NCBI RefSeq assembly: GCF_004336745.1
Contig: NZ_SJXD01000027.1
Location: 62,001-126,000 of the forward strand
Direction: 5' to 3'
Length of the DNA: 64,000 nt
Source: Roseococcus sp. SYP-B2431
GTDB taxonomy: Bacteria > Pseudomonadota > Alphaproteobacteria > Acetobacterales > Acetobacteraceae
In this document: in pieces, positions 1 to 9,400 of the stretch
Position numbering within the stretch: the first letter of the stretch is position 1
Layout of the letters: each line of letters opens with the position of its first letter
Notes under the pieces: generated by a model
Seen by the model: the letters and a program-made list of their open reading frames with translations, nothing else
Told to the model about the DNA's origin: nothing
Database searches by the model: none
Translations under genes and position numbers: made by a program

Positions 1-285
1 CTCGGCGACGCCCGCCTCGTTGGAGAGGCCGGGCAGCGCGTCGAACTCGCCCAGGATGGCGATGATCGGGCCGTCCTCGCCCGCCTCGCCCATCATGGCG
101 GTGGGGATGCCCGCGAGGTTTTCCGTCACGCGGAAGCCCTCGGCATTCAGGTAGGCCGTGTGCTCGGCGGCGGAGCGGGTCTCGGCATAGGCCAGCTCGG
201 GCATGCCCCAGACGCGGTCGGAGAGCTCGATGGCCGCATCCTGCTTGGCCTCGACGTGGCGCCAGACGGGTTCGCTGTTCTGCAT
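1..285 (-). CDS. M20-type amidohydrolase/peptidase, N-terminal fragment (runs off the window)
   Basis: The 95 visible residues are the N-terminus of an M20/AbgB-like metallo-amidohydrolase, a family that hydrolyses N-acyl amino acids or amide bonds with a dinuclear zinc site. The segments MPELAYAETRSA near residue 28 and GEFDALPGLSNEAG near residue 79 match the family start and the region just before the first metal/catalytic-base loop. The start is the ATG at 283-285. It lies only 5 bp downstream of the GST-like stop on the same strand, so the two are probably cotranscribed. The substrate cannot be told from this fragment, and the metal site lies outside the window. Confidence 0.8.
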   Translation of the reverse strand, partial: MQNSEPVWRHVEAKQDAAIELSDRVWGMPELAYAETRSAAEHTAYLNAEGFRVTENLAGIPTAMMGEAGEDGPIIAILGEFDALPGLSNEAGVAE

Positions 286-290
286 TTTTC

Positions 291-851
291 TCAAATCCCG
301 GAAAGGGGAGGAATGGTGTCTTGGAAGGCGGGCCGTGCGATGGCGGCGTCGTACCAGGCGGCGAGTGTGCCCCTGCCCTCGCGCCAGCGGAAGACCGTGT
401 GCCGGCGCTGGCAATAGCCCAGCGCGCAGGCCAGGGCCACGCCTTCGGGGGCGAAGGGGTCGTGATCGTCGGGATTCATGCCATCCAGGATGCGGGTGGC
501 GCGGCTCCGCTCCAGCGCCTGGAATGCCGGAGACTGCTCCTCCGGCGGGCGGCGGAGGTCGCGGTTCCACACGGCGATGCCCTCCAGCAGCGAGAGCGCC
601 TGGCCGAGGCGGCCGCGCGAGGGGGCATCGGCCGGCAGCCAGCCGAGATGGGCGAGGATGAGCGGCACCTCCACCAGCACATCCGCGCCGTCGCGCAGCA
701 TGGGGACGCGGCCGGCCGGGCTGAATTCCAGCAGCGGCGAGGCCGGGTCGCGCAGCGGGACGACGACCTCCTCGACCGGCAGCGCGCGGTCGCGCAGGAG
801 CACGCGGATGATCCGGGCGAAGGGACTGCCCGGCGAGATGTACAGGATCAT
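291..851 (-). CDS. Glutathione S-transferase family protein
   Basis: The 186 aa protein has an N-terminal thioredoxin-like domain (residues 1-75) opening with ILYISPGSPFARIIRVLL and carrying the cis-proline motif GRVPML near residue 47. A helical C-terminal domain follows. GSTs conjugate or use glutathione in the cytoplasm. The usual Glu-Ser pair that holds the glutathione gamma-glutamyl group appears here as LVEVPLI, with Val in place of Ser, so glutathione binding may be altered. It sits between mmcB and the amidohydrolase on the same strand and could belong to one transcript with them. Family assignment is firm; substrate is unknown. Confidence 0.82.
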   Translation of the reverse strand: MILYISPGSPFARIIRVLLRDRALPVEEVVVPLRDPASPLLEFSPAGRVPMLRDGADVLVEVPLILAHLGWLPADAPSRGRLGQALSLLEGIAVWNRDLRRPPEEQSPAFQALERSRATRILDGMNPDDHDPFAPEGVALACALGYCQRRHTVFRWREGRGTLAAWYDAAIARPAFQDTIPPLSGI

Positions 852-888
852 GCGTCCTCCGGGCGCGATCGTCGCCCGGGGCGGCGTG

Positions 889-1350
889 TCAGTCCAGCCG
901 CAGCGCCGCGCGGCGCTCGGTCAGGCCGGTGGGGTCCACCAGCCCGGCCAGCCGCGTGGCGGCCAGCGTGGCGAAGCGGTGCATCAGCGCCTTGCGCCGG
1001 GCGGGGGCCAGAGGGTGGCGGGGCGCCTCGCGGATATGCGCGGCCTCCCAGCCGTCGCTGACGATCAGGCCGACATCCTCGGGCAGCAGGGCCTGAGGGA
1101 AGTCGAGGTCGACGGCGAAGTGCAGCTCGTCGGAGAAGCCGCGGTAGTCCTGCCACTTGGCGTCACAGAGATAGTCCCGCGCGCAGGACTTCACCTCGAT
1201 GATGACGAAGCCGCCATCGGGACGCAGGGCCAGGATGTCGGCGCGGCGTCCATCCGGCAGCGGAACCTCGCAGAGCGGCGACCAGGCGCGCGAGAGGCAG
1301 TACCGCATGGCGGCGCGCGTGGTGGCCAGCGTGCGGGCGGGGGCGTCCAT
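889..1350 (-). CDS. mmcB: MmcB family DNA repair protein
   Basis: The protein is about 153 aa from the ATG at 1350 and matches the MmcB family, known from the Caulobacter DNA-damage (mitomycin C) response. The core shows a PD-(D/E)xK nuclease-like pattern: Asp in GRRADILAL, then Glu-Val-Lys in GGFVIIEVKSC, followed by KWQDYRGFSDELHFAVD. The family is thought to act in DNA repair; a nuclease activity is inferred from the fold motif. An upstream in-frame extension to 1398 exists but lacks family resemblance. It lies 37 bp upstream of the GST-like gene and downstream of the pterin dehydratase. No SOS-type operator was recognised upstream. Confidence 0.82.
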   Translation of the reverse strand: MDAPARTLATTRAAMRYCLSRAWSPLCEVPLPDGRRADILALRPDGGFVIIEVKSCARDYLCDAKWQDYRGFSDELHFAVDLDFPQALLPEDVGLIVSDGWEAAHIREAPRHPLAPARRKALMHRFATLAATRLAGLVDPTGLTERRAALRLD

Positions 1351-1427
1351 CCGCCCGATTTTCGCGCAGCCGCCGCCAGAGAACAAGAGGGGAACCAACC
1401 TCTCGGCCCGCCTGGCCTCCGAGGGCG

Positions 1428-1712
1428 TCAGGCAAGCCGGTCGATGGCGGCCGCCAGCTTCAGGTCGCGCGCGGAAAGCCCGCCCGCGTCATGGGTGGAC
1501 AGCGTGATCTCCACCTTGTTGTAGACGTTGGACCATTCCGGATGGTGGTCCTGCGCCTCGGCCAGCAGCGCCACGCGGGCCATGAAGCCCCAGGCGCCGG
1601 AGAAGTCCGCAAAGCGGAAGTCCCGGCGGATCGCATCGCGCCCGTCCACCATCTTCCATTGCGGCAGTTCCGTCAGCTTCGCGCGCCCCGCCGCATCCAG
1701 CTTCTCGACCAT
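1428..1712 (-). CDS. phhB: 4a-hydroxytetrahydrobiopterin dehydratase
   Basis: The 94 aa protein is the normal size for pterin-4a-carbinolamine dehydratase, which dehydrates 4a-hydroxytetrahydrobiopterin to recycle the pterin cofactor of aromatic amino acid hydroxylases. The family signature, HHPEW followed by a His in LSTHDAGG and the Asp of ARDLK, is present at residues 56-83. The ATG at 1712 is preceded by a strong GGGAGG ribosome site about 6 bases upstream, which decides it over the longer frame. No phenylalanine hydroxylase gene is nearby; related proteins also occur in genomes that use molybdopterin cofactors. It is divergent from the metallopeptidase gene, 26 bp apart. Confidence 0.9.
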   Translation of the reverse strand: MVEKLDAAGRAKLTELPQWKMVDGRDAIRRDFRFADFSGAWGFMARVALLAEAQDHHPEWSNVYNKVEITLSTHDAGGLSARDLKLAAAIDRLA

Positions 1713-1738
1713 CCACGCCTCCCGTGCCATGCAGGCGC

Positions 1739-2131
1739 ATGCGCCCCACCACGCCTCCGAGCCTCGAGGACATCCTGGAAATGGCGGAGGATGCCTTCGC
1801 CGCAATCCCCGCCGAGCTGCGCGAACTGGTGCGCGGCGCCGCCATCCTCGTGGAGGAGGTGGCCGATGACGAGCTCGCGGCCGAGATGGGCCTCGACAGC
1901 GCCTGGGAGCTGACCGGCCTCTACCGCGGCACACCGCTCACCCAGAAATCCGTGCTGGACGCGCCGGCCTCGCCGGACACCATCCTGCTCTTCCGCGAGC
2001 CCATCCTGCTGGAGTGGATCGAGACGGGCGAGGACCTGTTCCGCCTGATCCGCAACGTGGTGATCCACGAGATCGGCCATCATTTCGGCCTTTCGGACGC
2101 GGATATCGACCGGCTCGAGAACGACGAGTAG
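1739..2131 (+). CDS. Metallopeptidase family protein (DUF1025-type minimal zincin)
   Basis: The protein is about 130 aa and ends with the zinc-metalloprotease motif [11 protein letters not shown] near residues 110-120, within the region [12 protein letters not shown]. This matches the small PF06262/DUF1025 metallopeptidase-like family, which has the HExxH helix on a minimal fold. Members are predicted cytosolic proteases of unknown substrate. The N-terminus contains [17 protein letters not shown], typical of the family. The ATG at 1739 is chosen; a GTG at 1724 is an alternative. It is transcribed away from phhB across a very short spacer, so the two promoters must overlap. Confidence 0.85.
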   Translation: MRPTTPPSLEDILEMAEDAFAAIPAELRELVRGAAILVEEVADDELAAEMGLDSAWELTGLYRGTPLTQKSVLDAPASPDTILLFREPILLEWIETGEDLFRLIRNVVIHEIGHHFGLSDADIDRLENDE

Positions 2132-2207
2132 CCGGCAAGGGCATCCCCGGCGCCGACGGGCGTCGGGCCGGAGGAAGGTCAGCCGGCGGCGATTCCTCCG
2201 GACAACG

Positions 2208-2537
2208 TCAAGCGCCCCGCAGCGCGCCCAGGACGATGACCGTCGCGCCGAGCAGGCACAAGGCCGCGCCCGCCACATCCCAGGCAGAGGGCCGGAACCC
2301 CTCCACCGCCACCAGCCAGGCCAGCGAGGCGGCGACATAGACCCCGCCATAGGCAGCGAAGGCCCGCCCCGCCGCGTCGCCGGGCGCGAGGGTCAGCAGC
2401 CAAGCGAAGAGGATGAGCGAGGCGACGCCCGCCGCCAGCCACGGCGCGCTCGCCCCCTGCCGCAGCACGGCCCAGAAGGCGAAGCACCCCGCGATCTCCG
2501 CGAGGGCCGCCAGCGGGAAGACGAGGACGGGAGTCAG
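2208..2537 (-). CDS. YnfA/UPF0060 family inner-membrane protein
   Basis: About 109 residues with four hydrophobic helices match the YnfA (UPF0060) small membrane protein family, for example [17 protein letters not shown] and the hallmark [14 protein letters not shown]. Family members are related to small drug-resistance transporters, but their function is unsettled. The conserved N-terminus begins at [17 protein letters not shown]. At that point the only candidate start is a CTG at 2535-2537, which shares two bases with the stop codon of the DegT aminotransferase gene. The next in-frame ATG (2642) would add 35 residues inside the upstream gene that look unlike the family. The start is therefore uncertain, although the family call is firm. 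Confidence 0.78.
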   Translation of the reverse strand: MTPVLVFPLAALAEIAGCFAFWAVLRQGASAPWLAAGVASLILFAWLLTLAPGDAAGRAFAAYGGVYVAASLAWLVAVEGFRPSAWDVAGAALCLLGATVIVLGALRGA

Positions 2538-3682
2538 AGCTGCCGCAGCGCCAGGCAGACCCGGGCGACCTGCTCGTCCGTCATCTCGGGGAACATGGGG
2601 AGCGAAAACACCTCCTGCGCGGCCCTTGCGGTCTCGACGCAATGGGCCGGGCCGAGCGGCACGCGGCCCTCATAGGCCGGCTGGGTGTGCACCGGCATCG
2701 GATAGTGGATGCCGGTGCCGATGCCCTGGGCCTTCAGCTTCGACATGAAGTCGTCGCGCGCCGGATGCCGCAGCACGTAGAGATGGAAGACGTGATGCCC
2801 GCCCGCGCGCCGCGCCGGCGGGATCAGCGCGGTGCCGGAGAGCGCCGCGTCATAGGCGTCGGCGATCTCGCGCCGGCGGGCGTTCTGGCGGTCGAGATGC
2901 TGCAGCTTCACGCGCAGGATCGCCGCCTGGACCTCGTCCAGCCGCGAGTTCACGCCCTGCAGGTCGCTGATGTAGCGCCGCTTCCAGCCATATTGCCGGA
3001 TCGCGGCGATCCGCGCCGCCAGTTCGGCATCGGGCGTCGCGAGGATGCCGCCGTCGCCCAACGCGCCGAGATTCTTGGTGGGATAGAGGCTGAAGGCCGC
3101 AGCCTGGCCGATGGTGCCCAGCTTCCAGCCGTCCAGCTCCGCGCCATGCGCCTGCGCGCAATCCTCGATCAGCGCCACGCCGGCCGCGTCGCAGGCGTTC
3201 TTGATGGGCACCAGGTCGACCGGCTGGCCATAGATATGCACGGGGATCACCGCGCGGATCGGCGGCAGGCCAGGCGGCGGATCGGCCAGCACGGAGGCCA
3301 GCTCGTCGGGATCCATCGTGTAAGTGTCGGGGTCGATGTCCACCAGCAGCGGCGTCGCGCCCACCATCTCGATCGCGGCGACGGTGGCGACGGCCGTGTG
3401 GCTCACGGTCACGACCGTGCTGCCCTCGCCGATGCCCATGCCGCGAAGGATGAGCATGATGGCGTCCGTGCCGTTGGCGCAGCCCACGGCATGCATCGCG
3501 GGCGCGCCGGGCTTGTTGCCGAGCCAGGCCGCGAACTCGGTCTCGAAGGCCTCGCCCTCCTTGCCGAGGATGTACCAGCCCGAGGCCAGCGCGCGCGCCA
3601 CGGCCTCGTCGATCTCCGGCTTCAGCGCGCGGTAACCCGCGCCCGGATCGGCGAAGGGCAGCATGGGGAGGGATGCGTTCAT
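2534..3682 (-). CDS. DegT/DnrJ/EryC1/StrS family aminotransferase
   Basis: This 382 aa PLP-dependent sugar aminotransferase family member probably transfers an amino group to a keto-sugar nucleotide in surface-glycan synthesis. It has the cofactor-binding stretch [15 protein letters not shown], the aspartate region [13 protein letters not shown], and the Schiff-base lysine in [13 protein letters not shown]. Length is normal. The ATG at 3682 follows the upstream epimerase stop (3703) by about 20 bp on the same strand. Together with the epimerase and the GT61 gene it suggests a nucleotide-sugar modification module. The exact sugar is not deducible; some family members are dehydratases. Confidence 0.88.
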   Translation of the reverse strand: MNASLPMLPFADPGAGYRALKPEIDEAVARALASGWYILGKEGEAFETEFAAWLGNKPGAPAMHAVGCANGTDAIMLILRGMGIGEGSTVVTVSHTAVATVAAIEMVGATPLLVDIDPDTYTMDPDELASVLADPPPGLPPIRAVIPVHIYGQPVDLVPIKNACDAAGVALIEDCAQAHGAELDGWKLGTIGQAAAFSLYPTKNLGALGDGGILATPDAELAARIAAIRQYGWKRRYISDLQGVNSRLDEVQAAILRVKLQHLDRQNARRREIADAYDAALSGTALIPPARRAGGHHVFHLYVLRHPARDDFMSKLKAQGIGTGIHYPMPVHTQPAYEGRVPLGPAHCVETARAAQEVFSLPMFPEMTDEQVARVCLALRQL

Positions 3683-3702
3683 CTCGGTTGTCCTTCCCTG
3701 CG

Positions 3703-4731
3703 TCAGGCCTTCGCGGCCTGATCGAGGTCAACGTAGTCGCTCATGCGGTCGCGATACCAGTCGAGGCTGGCCTTCAGACCGTCCCCCAGCGAGACTTGCG
3801 GCGCCCAGCCGGTCGCCGTGCGGAAGGCACCGTCGTCGGCATGGTAGCTGCCGATGTCGATCGGCGCCCGGTCGGCGGGGAATTCGCGGGTGACGAAGCT
3901 GCCCTTCCCGTCATTGGCCGCGATCACGGCGGCGGCGAGGTCGCGCAGCGAGATCGGCGGCGAGCCGCCGAGGTTGAACACCTCGCCCGCCACGCCCGGC
4001 TTGCCCGCCTGCTCGGCCGCCATGAGGAAGGCGCGCGTCACGTCGTCCACATAGGCGAGGTCGCGCAGCTGGTCGCCGCCCCAGACCTCGAAGGGCTCGT
4101 TCTCCAGCAGCCGCCGCATCCAGATGCCGAGGAAGGTCTGCCGCGCATCGGCGATGCGCAGACGTGGGCCGTAGCAGTTGGTCAGCCGCAGCGAGACGAC
4201 GGGGCGGTGCAGCACCCGGTTCTCCAGCATCCAGTACTGCTCGCCCGCCCATTTGGAGACGCCGTTCGCATCGGGCGGGTTCACCGGGTGCAGCTCGTTC
4301 ACGGGGAGGCTGATGGGCCGGCCGTAGAACTGGCGCGTCGAGGCATGCACCACCACCGCCCGCGGCGCCGCGGCGCGCATCACCTGGATGAGGCGAACCT
4401 GCGCCACGGCGTTGATCGCGATGTCGAAGACCGGATCCTTCTGGCCACCCATGTGGCTGGTCTGCGCCGCCATGTTGAACAGCACGTCCGCCTTGTCGCA
4501 GAGGCTGTGCAGCTCGGTGTCGCGCAGGTCGCCGCGCACCAGCATGACGCCGGCACCTTCGAGGTTCGCCGGGTTCGCGCCGCCATCCGGCAGCATGGCA
4601 TCCAGCGCTGTCACGCGCGCGCCGAGCGCGGCCAGCGCATGGCACAGGTTGCTGCCGAGGAAGCCCGCGCCGCCCGTCACCAGCACCCGCTTGCGCCGCC
4701 AGAAGCCTGGATCACCCAACATCGCCGTCAC
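3703..4731 (-). CDS. NAD-dependent epimerase/dehydratase (extended SDR)
   Basis: The 342 aa protein carries the extended-SDR nucleotide-binding motif VTGGAGFLGSNL near residue 18 and the NMAAQTSHMGG loop. It also has the C-terminal substrate-binding region (VFNLGGSPPISLRDLAAAVI). Such enzymes epimerise or dehydrate nucleotide sugars. The usual active-site YxxxK appears as NGVSK within DANGVSKWAGEQY, so the catalytic Tyr position holds Asn (codon AAC); the Lys is kept. This may be a subfamily trait. The start is GTG at 4731, with an in-frame ATG at 4722. It is followed by the aminotransferase gene, which supports a shared glycan pathway. Confidence 0.85.
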   Translation of the reverse strand: MTAMLGDPGFWRRKRVLVTGGAGFLGSNLCHALAALGARVTALDAMLPDGGANPANLEGAGVMLVRGDLRDTELHSLCDKADVLFNMAAQTSHMGGQKDPVFDIAINAVAQVRLIQVMRAAAPRAVVVHASTRQFYGRPISLPVNELHPVNPPDANGVSKWAGEQYWMLENRVLHRPVVSLRLTNCYGPRLRIADARQTFLGIWMRRLLENEPFEVWGGDQLRDLAYVDDVTRAFLMAAEQAGKPGVAGEVFNLGGSPPISLRDLAAAVIAANDGKGSFVTREFPADRAPIDIGSYHADDGAFRTATGWAPQVSLGDGLKASLDWYRDRMSDYVDLDQAAKA

Positions 4732-4829
4732 CGGATTCCCGCCTTTTTCGTCATGCCCTTGTCGCCGCGCAATGCGGCGGAATCACGCCAGCCGCATGGC
4801 CTGCCTGCCTTGGGCGCCGGGGCCGGCCG

Positions 4830-5177
4830 TCACGGCAACGCCGCGATCCCCGTGATCTCCACCCGCCAGGCCGGGTTCACCAGCGGCGCCTGGATCGTCA
4901 TGCGCGCGGGCTTGTTCGCGACGTCGAGCCAGCGGTCCCAGGCGCGGTTCATCGCCGGGGCGTCGCGGATATCGGCCAGGATGATCTGCACGCTCAGCAG
5001 ATGCGCCTTGCTGGTGCCGGCGACCGCCAGCAGGGCGTCGATCTGCCGCAGCACGTCCGCAGTCTGGCCTTCGGCGTCGAGGCCCGTATCGTCCGCGACC
5101 TGGCCGGCCAGGTAGACGAGATTGCCGTGCACCACCGCGCCGGAGAGACGCTCCTCCTCCGCCAGCCTCAGGATCAT
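4830..5177 (-). CDS. RidA family protein (YjgF/YER057c/UK114)
   Basis: This 115 aa protein matches the RidA family, which hydrolyses reactive enamine/imine intermediates released by PLP enzymes. Recognisable parts are GNLVYLAGQVADDTGLDAEG, DVLRQIDALLAVAGTSKAHLL and the C-terminal PARMTIQAPLVNPAWRVEI. The last contains the conserved Arg and a Glu near the active site. The ATG at 5177 follows a GGGGAGG ribosome site with a short spacer. Its neighbourhood with a PLP aminotransferase gene fits the family role, although no shared transcript is shown. Subfamily (RidA versus Rid2-7) cannot be fixed by eye. Confidence 0.85.
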   Translation of the reverse strand: MILRLAEEERLSGAVVHGNLVYLAGQVADDTGLDAEGQTADVLRQIDALLAVAGTSKAHLLSVQIILADIRDAPAMNRAWDRWLDVANKPARMTIQAPLVNPAWRVEITGIAALP

Positions 5178-5329
5178 CGCCTCGCCTCCCCTTCCGCCGG
5201 CGCGGGCTGCGCCGGAGCTCCAAAGCGGCGGAGGCTAACCGACCGCGCGGCGGAGGTCAGCCCGTCCCGCGCCTCCGCGGCCTGGAACCGTCGCTTGACA
5301 GCCGATCGGCCCGAAAACGACCATGCAGC

Positions 5330-6475
5330 ATGGACGTCCCCGGCGATCTCCCCCTGACCGACCCTGCCGTCGTCCAGGTCCTCAGGGCGGCCGAGTACAG
5401 CGAGATCTGCGAGCGCGTGGACGCGGAGGAGCTGCTGGAACCGGGCGACCTCTACTACGTGGCCTGCGCCCCCTATGCCCTGCCGCTGCGGGCGCCGGCC
5501 ATCTACACCCGCGGACGGCCGCCGAAGCCGCTGAGGCAGGCGCGGATGCCGGAGATGCACATCGCGAAGCTGCACCGTCCCCTCGTCTGCCGGGGCCAGG
5601 TCCTCGTCCATTCGGACGGCGCGAGCCTGCTGGTGGATTCCTTCCGGCGCGGGGCCCGGCGGAACAACAGCCTCGTCGACCTCGGCCCGAACCTCTACGG
5701 ATCGCCAAAGGCGCTCCGGCCCGAGCAGGTCCTCGCGGGCCGGCACTTTTACCTGGACGGCCGGCATGGCCAGCATTTCGGCCATTTCCTCACCGAGGTC
5801 CTGCCCCGCCTCTGGGCAGCGGAATTCCTCGACCTCGCCGGAATGCGCCTGCTGATGAACGCGCAGCATTTCGCCCCCTGGATGATGGACTACCTCCAGC
5901 CCCTCGGCTTCGGAATCGAGCGGCTGACGCTCTTCCGGCGGCCCGTCGAATGCGAGGAGCTGGTGATCGCGCGGCAGGGCTGCGTGCTGGGCCGGTACTT
6001 TCACCCGCTCGCGCAGGGGATGGCGCGCCGGATCGCGGAGTTCCATGGCGACCCCGCCGAGGACAGCCCGCGGCGCTTCTATATCTCCCGACGCGGCGTG
6101 GAGCAGCGCGGCCTCGTCAACGAGGAGCGGATCGAGGAGATCGCGGGGCGGGCGGGGTTCACGCCGATCCGGCCGGAGACACTTCCCGTCCCCGAGCAGA
6201 TCCGCCTCTTCGCCGCCGCCACGCATGTCGTCGGCCCGATCGGCAGCGGCGGCTACAACGCGCTTTTCGCCTTGCGGAACCCGCGCAAGCTGGTGCTACG
6301 CCCCGCGAGCCTCACGCAACCCGTGGACATGACGCTGAACGCCGCGATCGGCGGCGAGGTCGCCTATGTGGACGGCATGTCGCTGGACGAATCCGTCAGT
6401 GCGATGACCGGCGCCTGGCACCTCGATCCGGAGCTCTTCGCAGAGGCGCTCGCGGACTGGCTGTCGCGGGACTGA
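5330..6475 (+). CDS. Glycosyltransferase family 61 protein
   Basis: The 381 aa protein resembles GT61 (DUF563) glycosyltransferases, which add sugars such as xylose or GlcNAc in polysaccharide assembly. Signature regions are GQHFGHFLTEVLPRLWAAE around residue 145, the donor-side stretch RRFYISRRGVEQRGLVNEE around residue 245, and HVVGPIGSGGYNALFA around residue 302. No signal peptide or membrane helix is evident, so it is probably cytoplasmic. It stands alone on the plus strand next to the epimerase/aminotransferase pair, suggesting surface-glycan work. The start ATG has no clear ribosome site. The acceptor is unknown. Confidence 0.83.
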   Translation: MDVPGDLPLTDPAVVQVLRAAEYSEICERVDAEELLEPGDLYYVACAPYALPLRAPAIYTRGRPPKPLRQARMPEMHIAKLHRPLVCRGQVLVHSDGASLLVDSFRRGARRNNSLVDLGPNLYGSPKALRPEQVLAGRHFYLDGRHGQHFGHFLTEVLPRLWAAEFLDLAGMRLLMNAQHFAPWMMDYLQPLGFGIERLTLFRRPVECEELVIARQGCVLGRYFHPLAQGMARRIAEFHGDPAEDSPRRFYISRRGVEQRGLVNEERIEEIAGRAGFTPIRPETLPVPEQIRLFAAATHVVGPIGSGGYNALFALRNPRKLVLRPASLTQPVDMTLNAAIGGEVAYVDGMSLDESVSAMTGAWHLDPELFAEALADWLSRD

Positions 6476-6499
6476 TTCCGCGGCCGGCAGCGATCGCGC

Positions 6500-9400
6500 C
6501 TAGACCTCCTCCACGCTCGCCACGCCCGAGAGCAGCTTCATCGCCTGCATCATTCGTGGCGAGACGTTCCACCCGCCTGGCAGGGTGATCTCCACCTCCT
6601 GCCCCGCCGCCAGCTTCGGCACCAGGCTCACGCGCCCCTTGCCCCGCCCGTCGCGCTCCAGGAGCTTGCGGATGTCGGGCACGGCGGTCCCGGCCTCGAG
6701 GAAGATGCGCATCCCCTGCCCCACGCCGGCGGCGGCCTTCTCCAGGCTCTCGATGTCGGTGGCGGTGAGGCGCAGGGAATCGCCCTCCAGGCGGGCATCG
6801 GCCGTCACGATCACGGCCGTGCCCTCCTCCATCAGCTCGCGCGAGCGGTTCAGCACCTCGCTGAAGAAGGTCACCTCGAAGCTGCCGGTCTGGTCGGAGA
6901 GGCTGAGCCAGGCCATGCGGCTGCCGGTGCGGGTGTTGCGCTCCTTGCGCGCCGTCACCGTGCCGGCGAGCTTGAGGCGCGTGCCGCCGGCCCTGGCGCG
7001 CTCGGCGATGAGGGCGGAGGGCGTGGCATCCAGCCGGCGCAGCGCGCCCTTGTACTCGTCGAGCGGATGGGCGGAGAGGTGGAAGCCGACCGCCTCGGCC
7101 TCGAAGGCCAGCTTGTCGAGCGTCGGCCAGTCGGGGATGTCGGGCAGCCGCAGCATGGGCGGGCCCTGCTCCACCTCGCCGAAGAGGCCGATCTGGTTGC
7201 TGGCGCGATCCTCGGCGGTGGCCTGGGCGCGGCGCAGCACGGTCTCGGCGCCGGCGACGAGGCGGGCGCGGTTGCCCTCCAGGCTGTCGAAGGCGCCGGC
7301 CTTGGCGAGGTTCTCCAGCTGCATCTTGTTGAGCAGCCGCGGATCCACCCGGGCGGCGAAATCGGCGAGGCTCTTGAAAGCGCCGGTCTCGCGCCGCGCC
7401 GCCACGAGCTCGCGCATCGCCTGCATGCCGACGCGCTTCACCGCGGCCAGCGCGAAGCGGATCGATGGGTCACCGCTCTCCGACTGCTCGATGGCGAACT
7501 CAGCGCCGCTCCTGTTGATGTCGGGCGGCAGCACTTTGATCTTCAGCCGCCCGGCCTCCTGCATGTGCGAGGCGAGCTTCTCCGTCTTGTCCAGATCGAG
7601 CGTCATGGAGGCCGCGAGGAAGGCCACCGGATGGTTCGCCTTCAGCCAGGCCGTGTGATAGGCGACCAGCGCATAGGCCGCCGCGTGCGACTTGTTGAAG
7701 CCGTAATTGGCGAATTTCTCCATGAGGTCGAAGACCTCGCCCGCCTTCTCCTCCGGCACGCCGTTCTTCGCCGCGCCCTCGGCGAAGATGGCGCGCTGCT
7801 GCGCCATCTCGGCCATGTTCTTCTTGCCCATGGCGCGGCGCAGCAGGTCGGCGCCGCCGAGCGAATATCCCGCCATCACCTGCGAGATCTGCATCACCTG
7901 CTCCTGGTAGACCATGATGCCATAGGTCTCGGCCAGGATCTCGTGGATGCAGGGGTGCGGCGATTCCCACTTCTCGCCGTGCTTGCGCGCGCAATAGGCC
8001 GGGATGTTCTCCATCGGGCCCGGGCGGTAGAGCGAGACGGCGGCGATCAGGTCCTCGAAGCGGTCGGGGCGCATGGAGCGCAGGCAGTCCCGCATGCCCT
8101 GGCCTTCGAACTGGAACACGCCGGCCGCATCGCCGCGCGCGAGCATCTCGTAGGTTCGCGTGTCGTCCAGCGGCAGGGCGGCGAGATCGACCTCGATCCC
8201 CTGGGCGCGCAGCAGCTCCACCGCGCGCTGGAGGACGGTGAGCGTCTTGAGGCCGAGGAAGTCGAACTTCACCAGGCTCGCCTGCTCGACATACTTCATC
8301 GAGTACTGGGTGATGAGCGAGGGCGAGCGCGGATCGCGGTAGATCGAGGTGATGTCGATCAGCGGCCGCCGCCCGATCACCACGCCGGCGGCATGCGTCG
8401 AGGCGTTGCGGTAGAGCCCCTCCACCTGAAGCGCCGTCTCCAGCAGCTTGGCGATGTTCTCGTCGGTCTCCTGCATCTCCTGCAGGCGCGGCTCGCCCTT
8501 GATGGCGTCGCCGAGCGAGACGGGGTTGGCGGGGTTGTTGGGGATCAGGCTCGCGATCTTGTCCACCTGGCCATAGGGCATGCCCAGCACGCGGCCCACG
8601 TCGCGCACCGCCGCCTTGGCCTGGAGCTTGCCGAAGGTGATGATCTGCGCGACGCGCTCGGCGCCGTATTCGCGGCGGACGTAGTCGATCACCTCGTCGC
8701 GGCGGTCCTGGCAGAAGTCGATGTCGAAGTCCGGCATCGAGACGCGCTCGGGATTGAGGAAGCGCTCGAAGAGCAGGCCGAAGCGCAGCGGGTCGAGATC
8801 GGTGATGGCCAGCGCCCAGGCGGCCACGGAGCCCGCGCCCGAGCCGCGGCCGGGGCCCACGGGAATGCCCTGCTCCTTGGCCCATTGGATGAAGTCGGCG
8901 ACGATGAGGAAGTAGCCGGAGAAGCCCATCTGATCGATGACGCCGAGCTCGTATTCCAGCCGCTCGGCATGGACCTGCGGCACGCCCTCCGGGAAGCGCT
9001 TGGCCAGCCCCTCGCGCGCCATGGCGGCGACGGTCTCGGTCTCGGTGCTGCCGGGGCGGACCTTGGGGCAGATGGGCAGCTCGGGCTTCTTGCTCTCCGC
9101 CATGACGGCGCACATGCGCGCGATGGCCAGCGTGTTGTCGCAGGCCTCCGGCAGGTCGGCGAAGAGAGCGCGCATCTCGGCGGCCGGCTTGAACCAGTGA
9201 TGCGCGGTGACGCGGCGGCGATCGGCCTCGGCGACGAGGCGGCCCTCGGCGATGCAGAGCAGCGCGTCGTGCGCGAGGTGCATCTCCGCCTTGGCGAAAT
9301 AGACGTCGTTGGTGGCGACGATGGGCAGCGCGGCCTCGTCGGCCAGGCGCAGCAGGCCGGGCTCGATGGCCTGCTGGCGCTCGGTCTGGTGGCGCATGAG

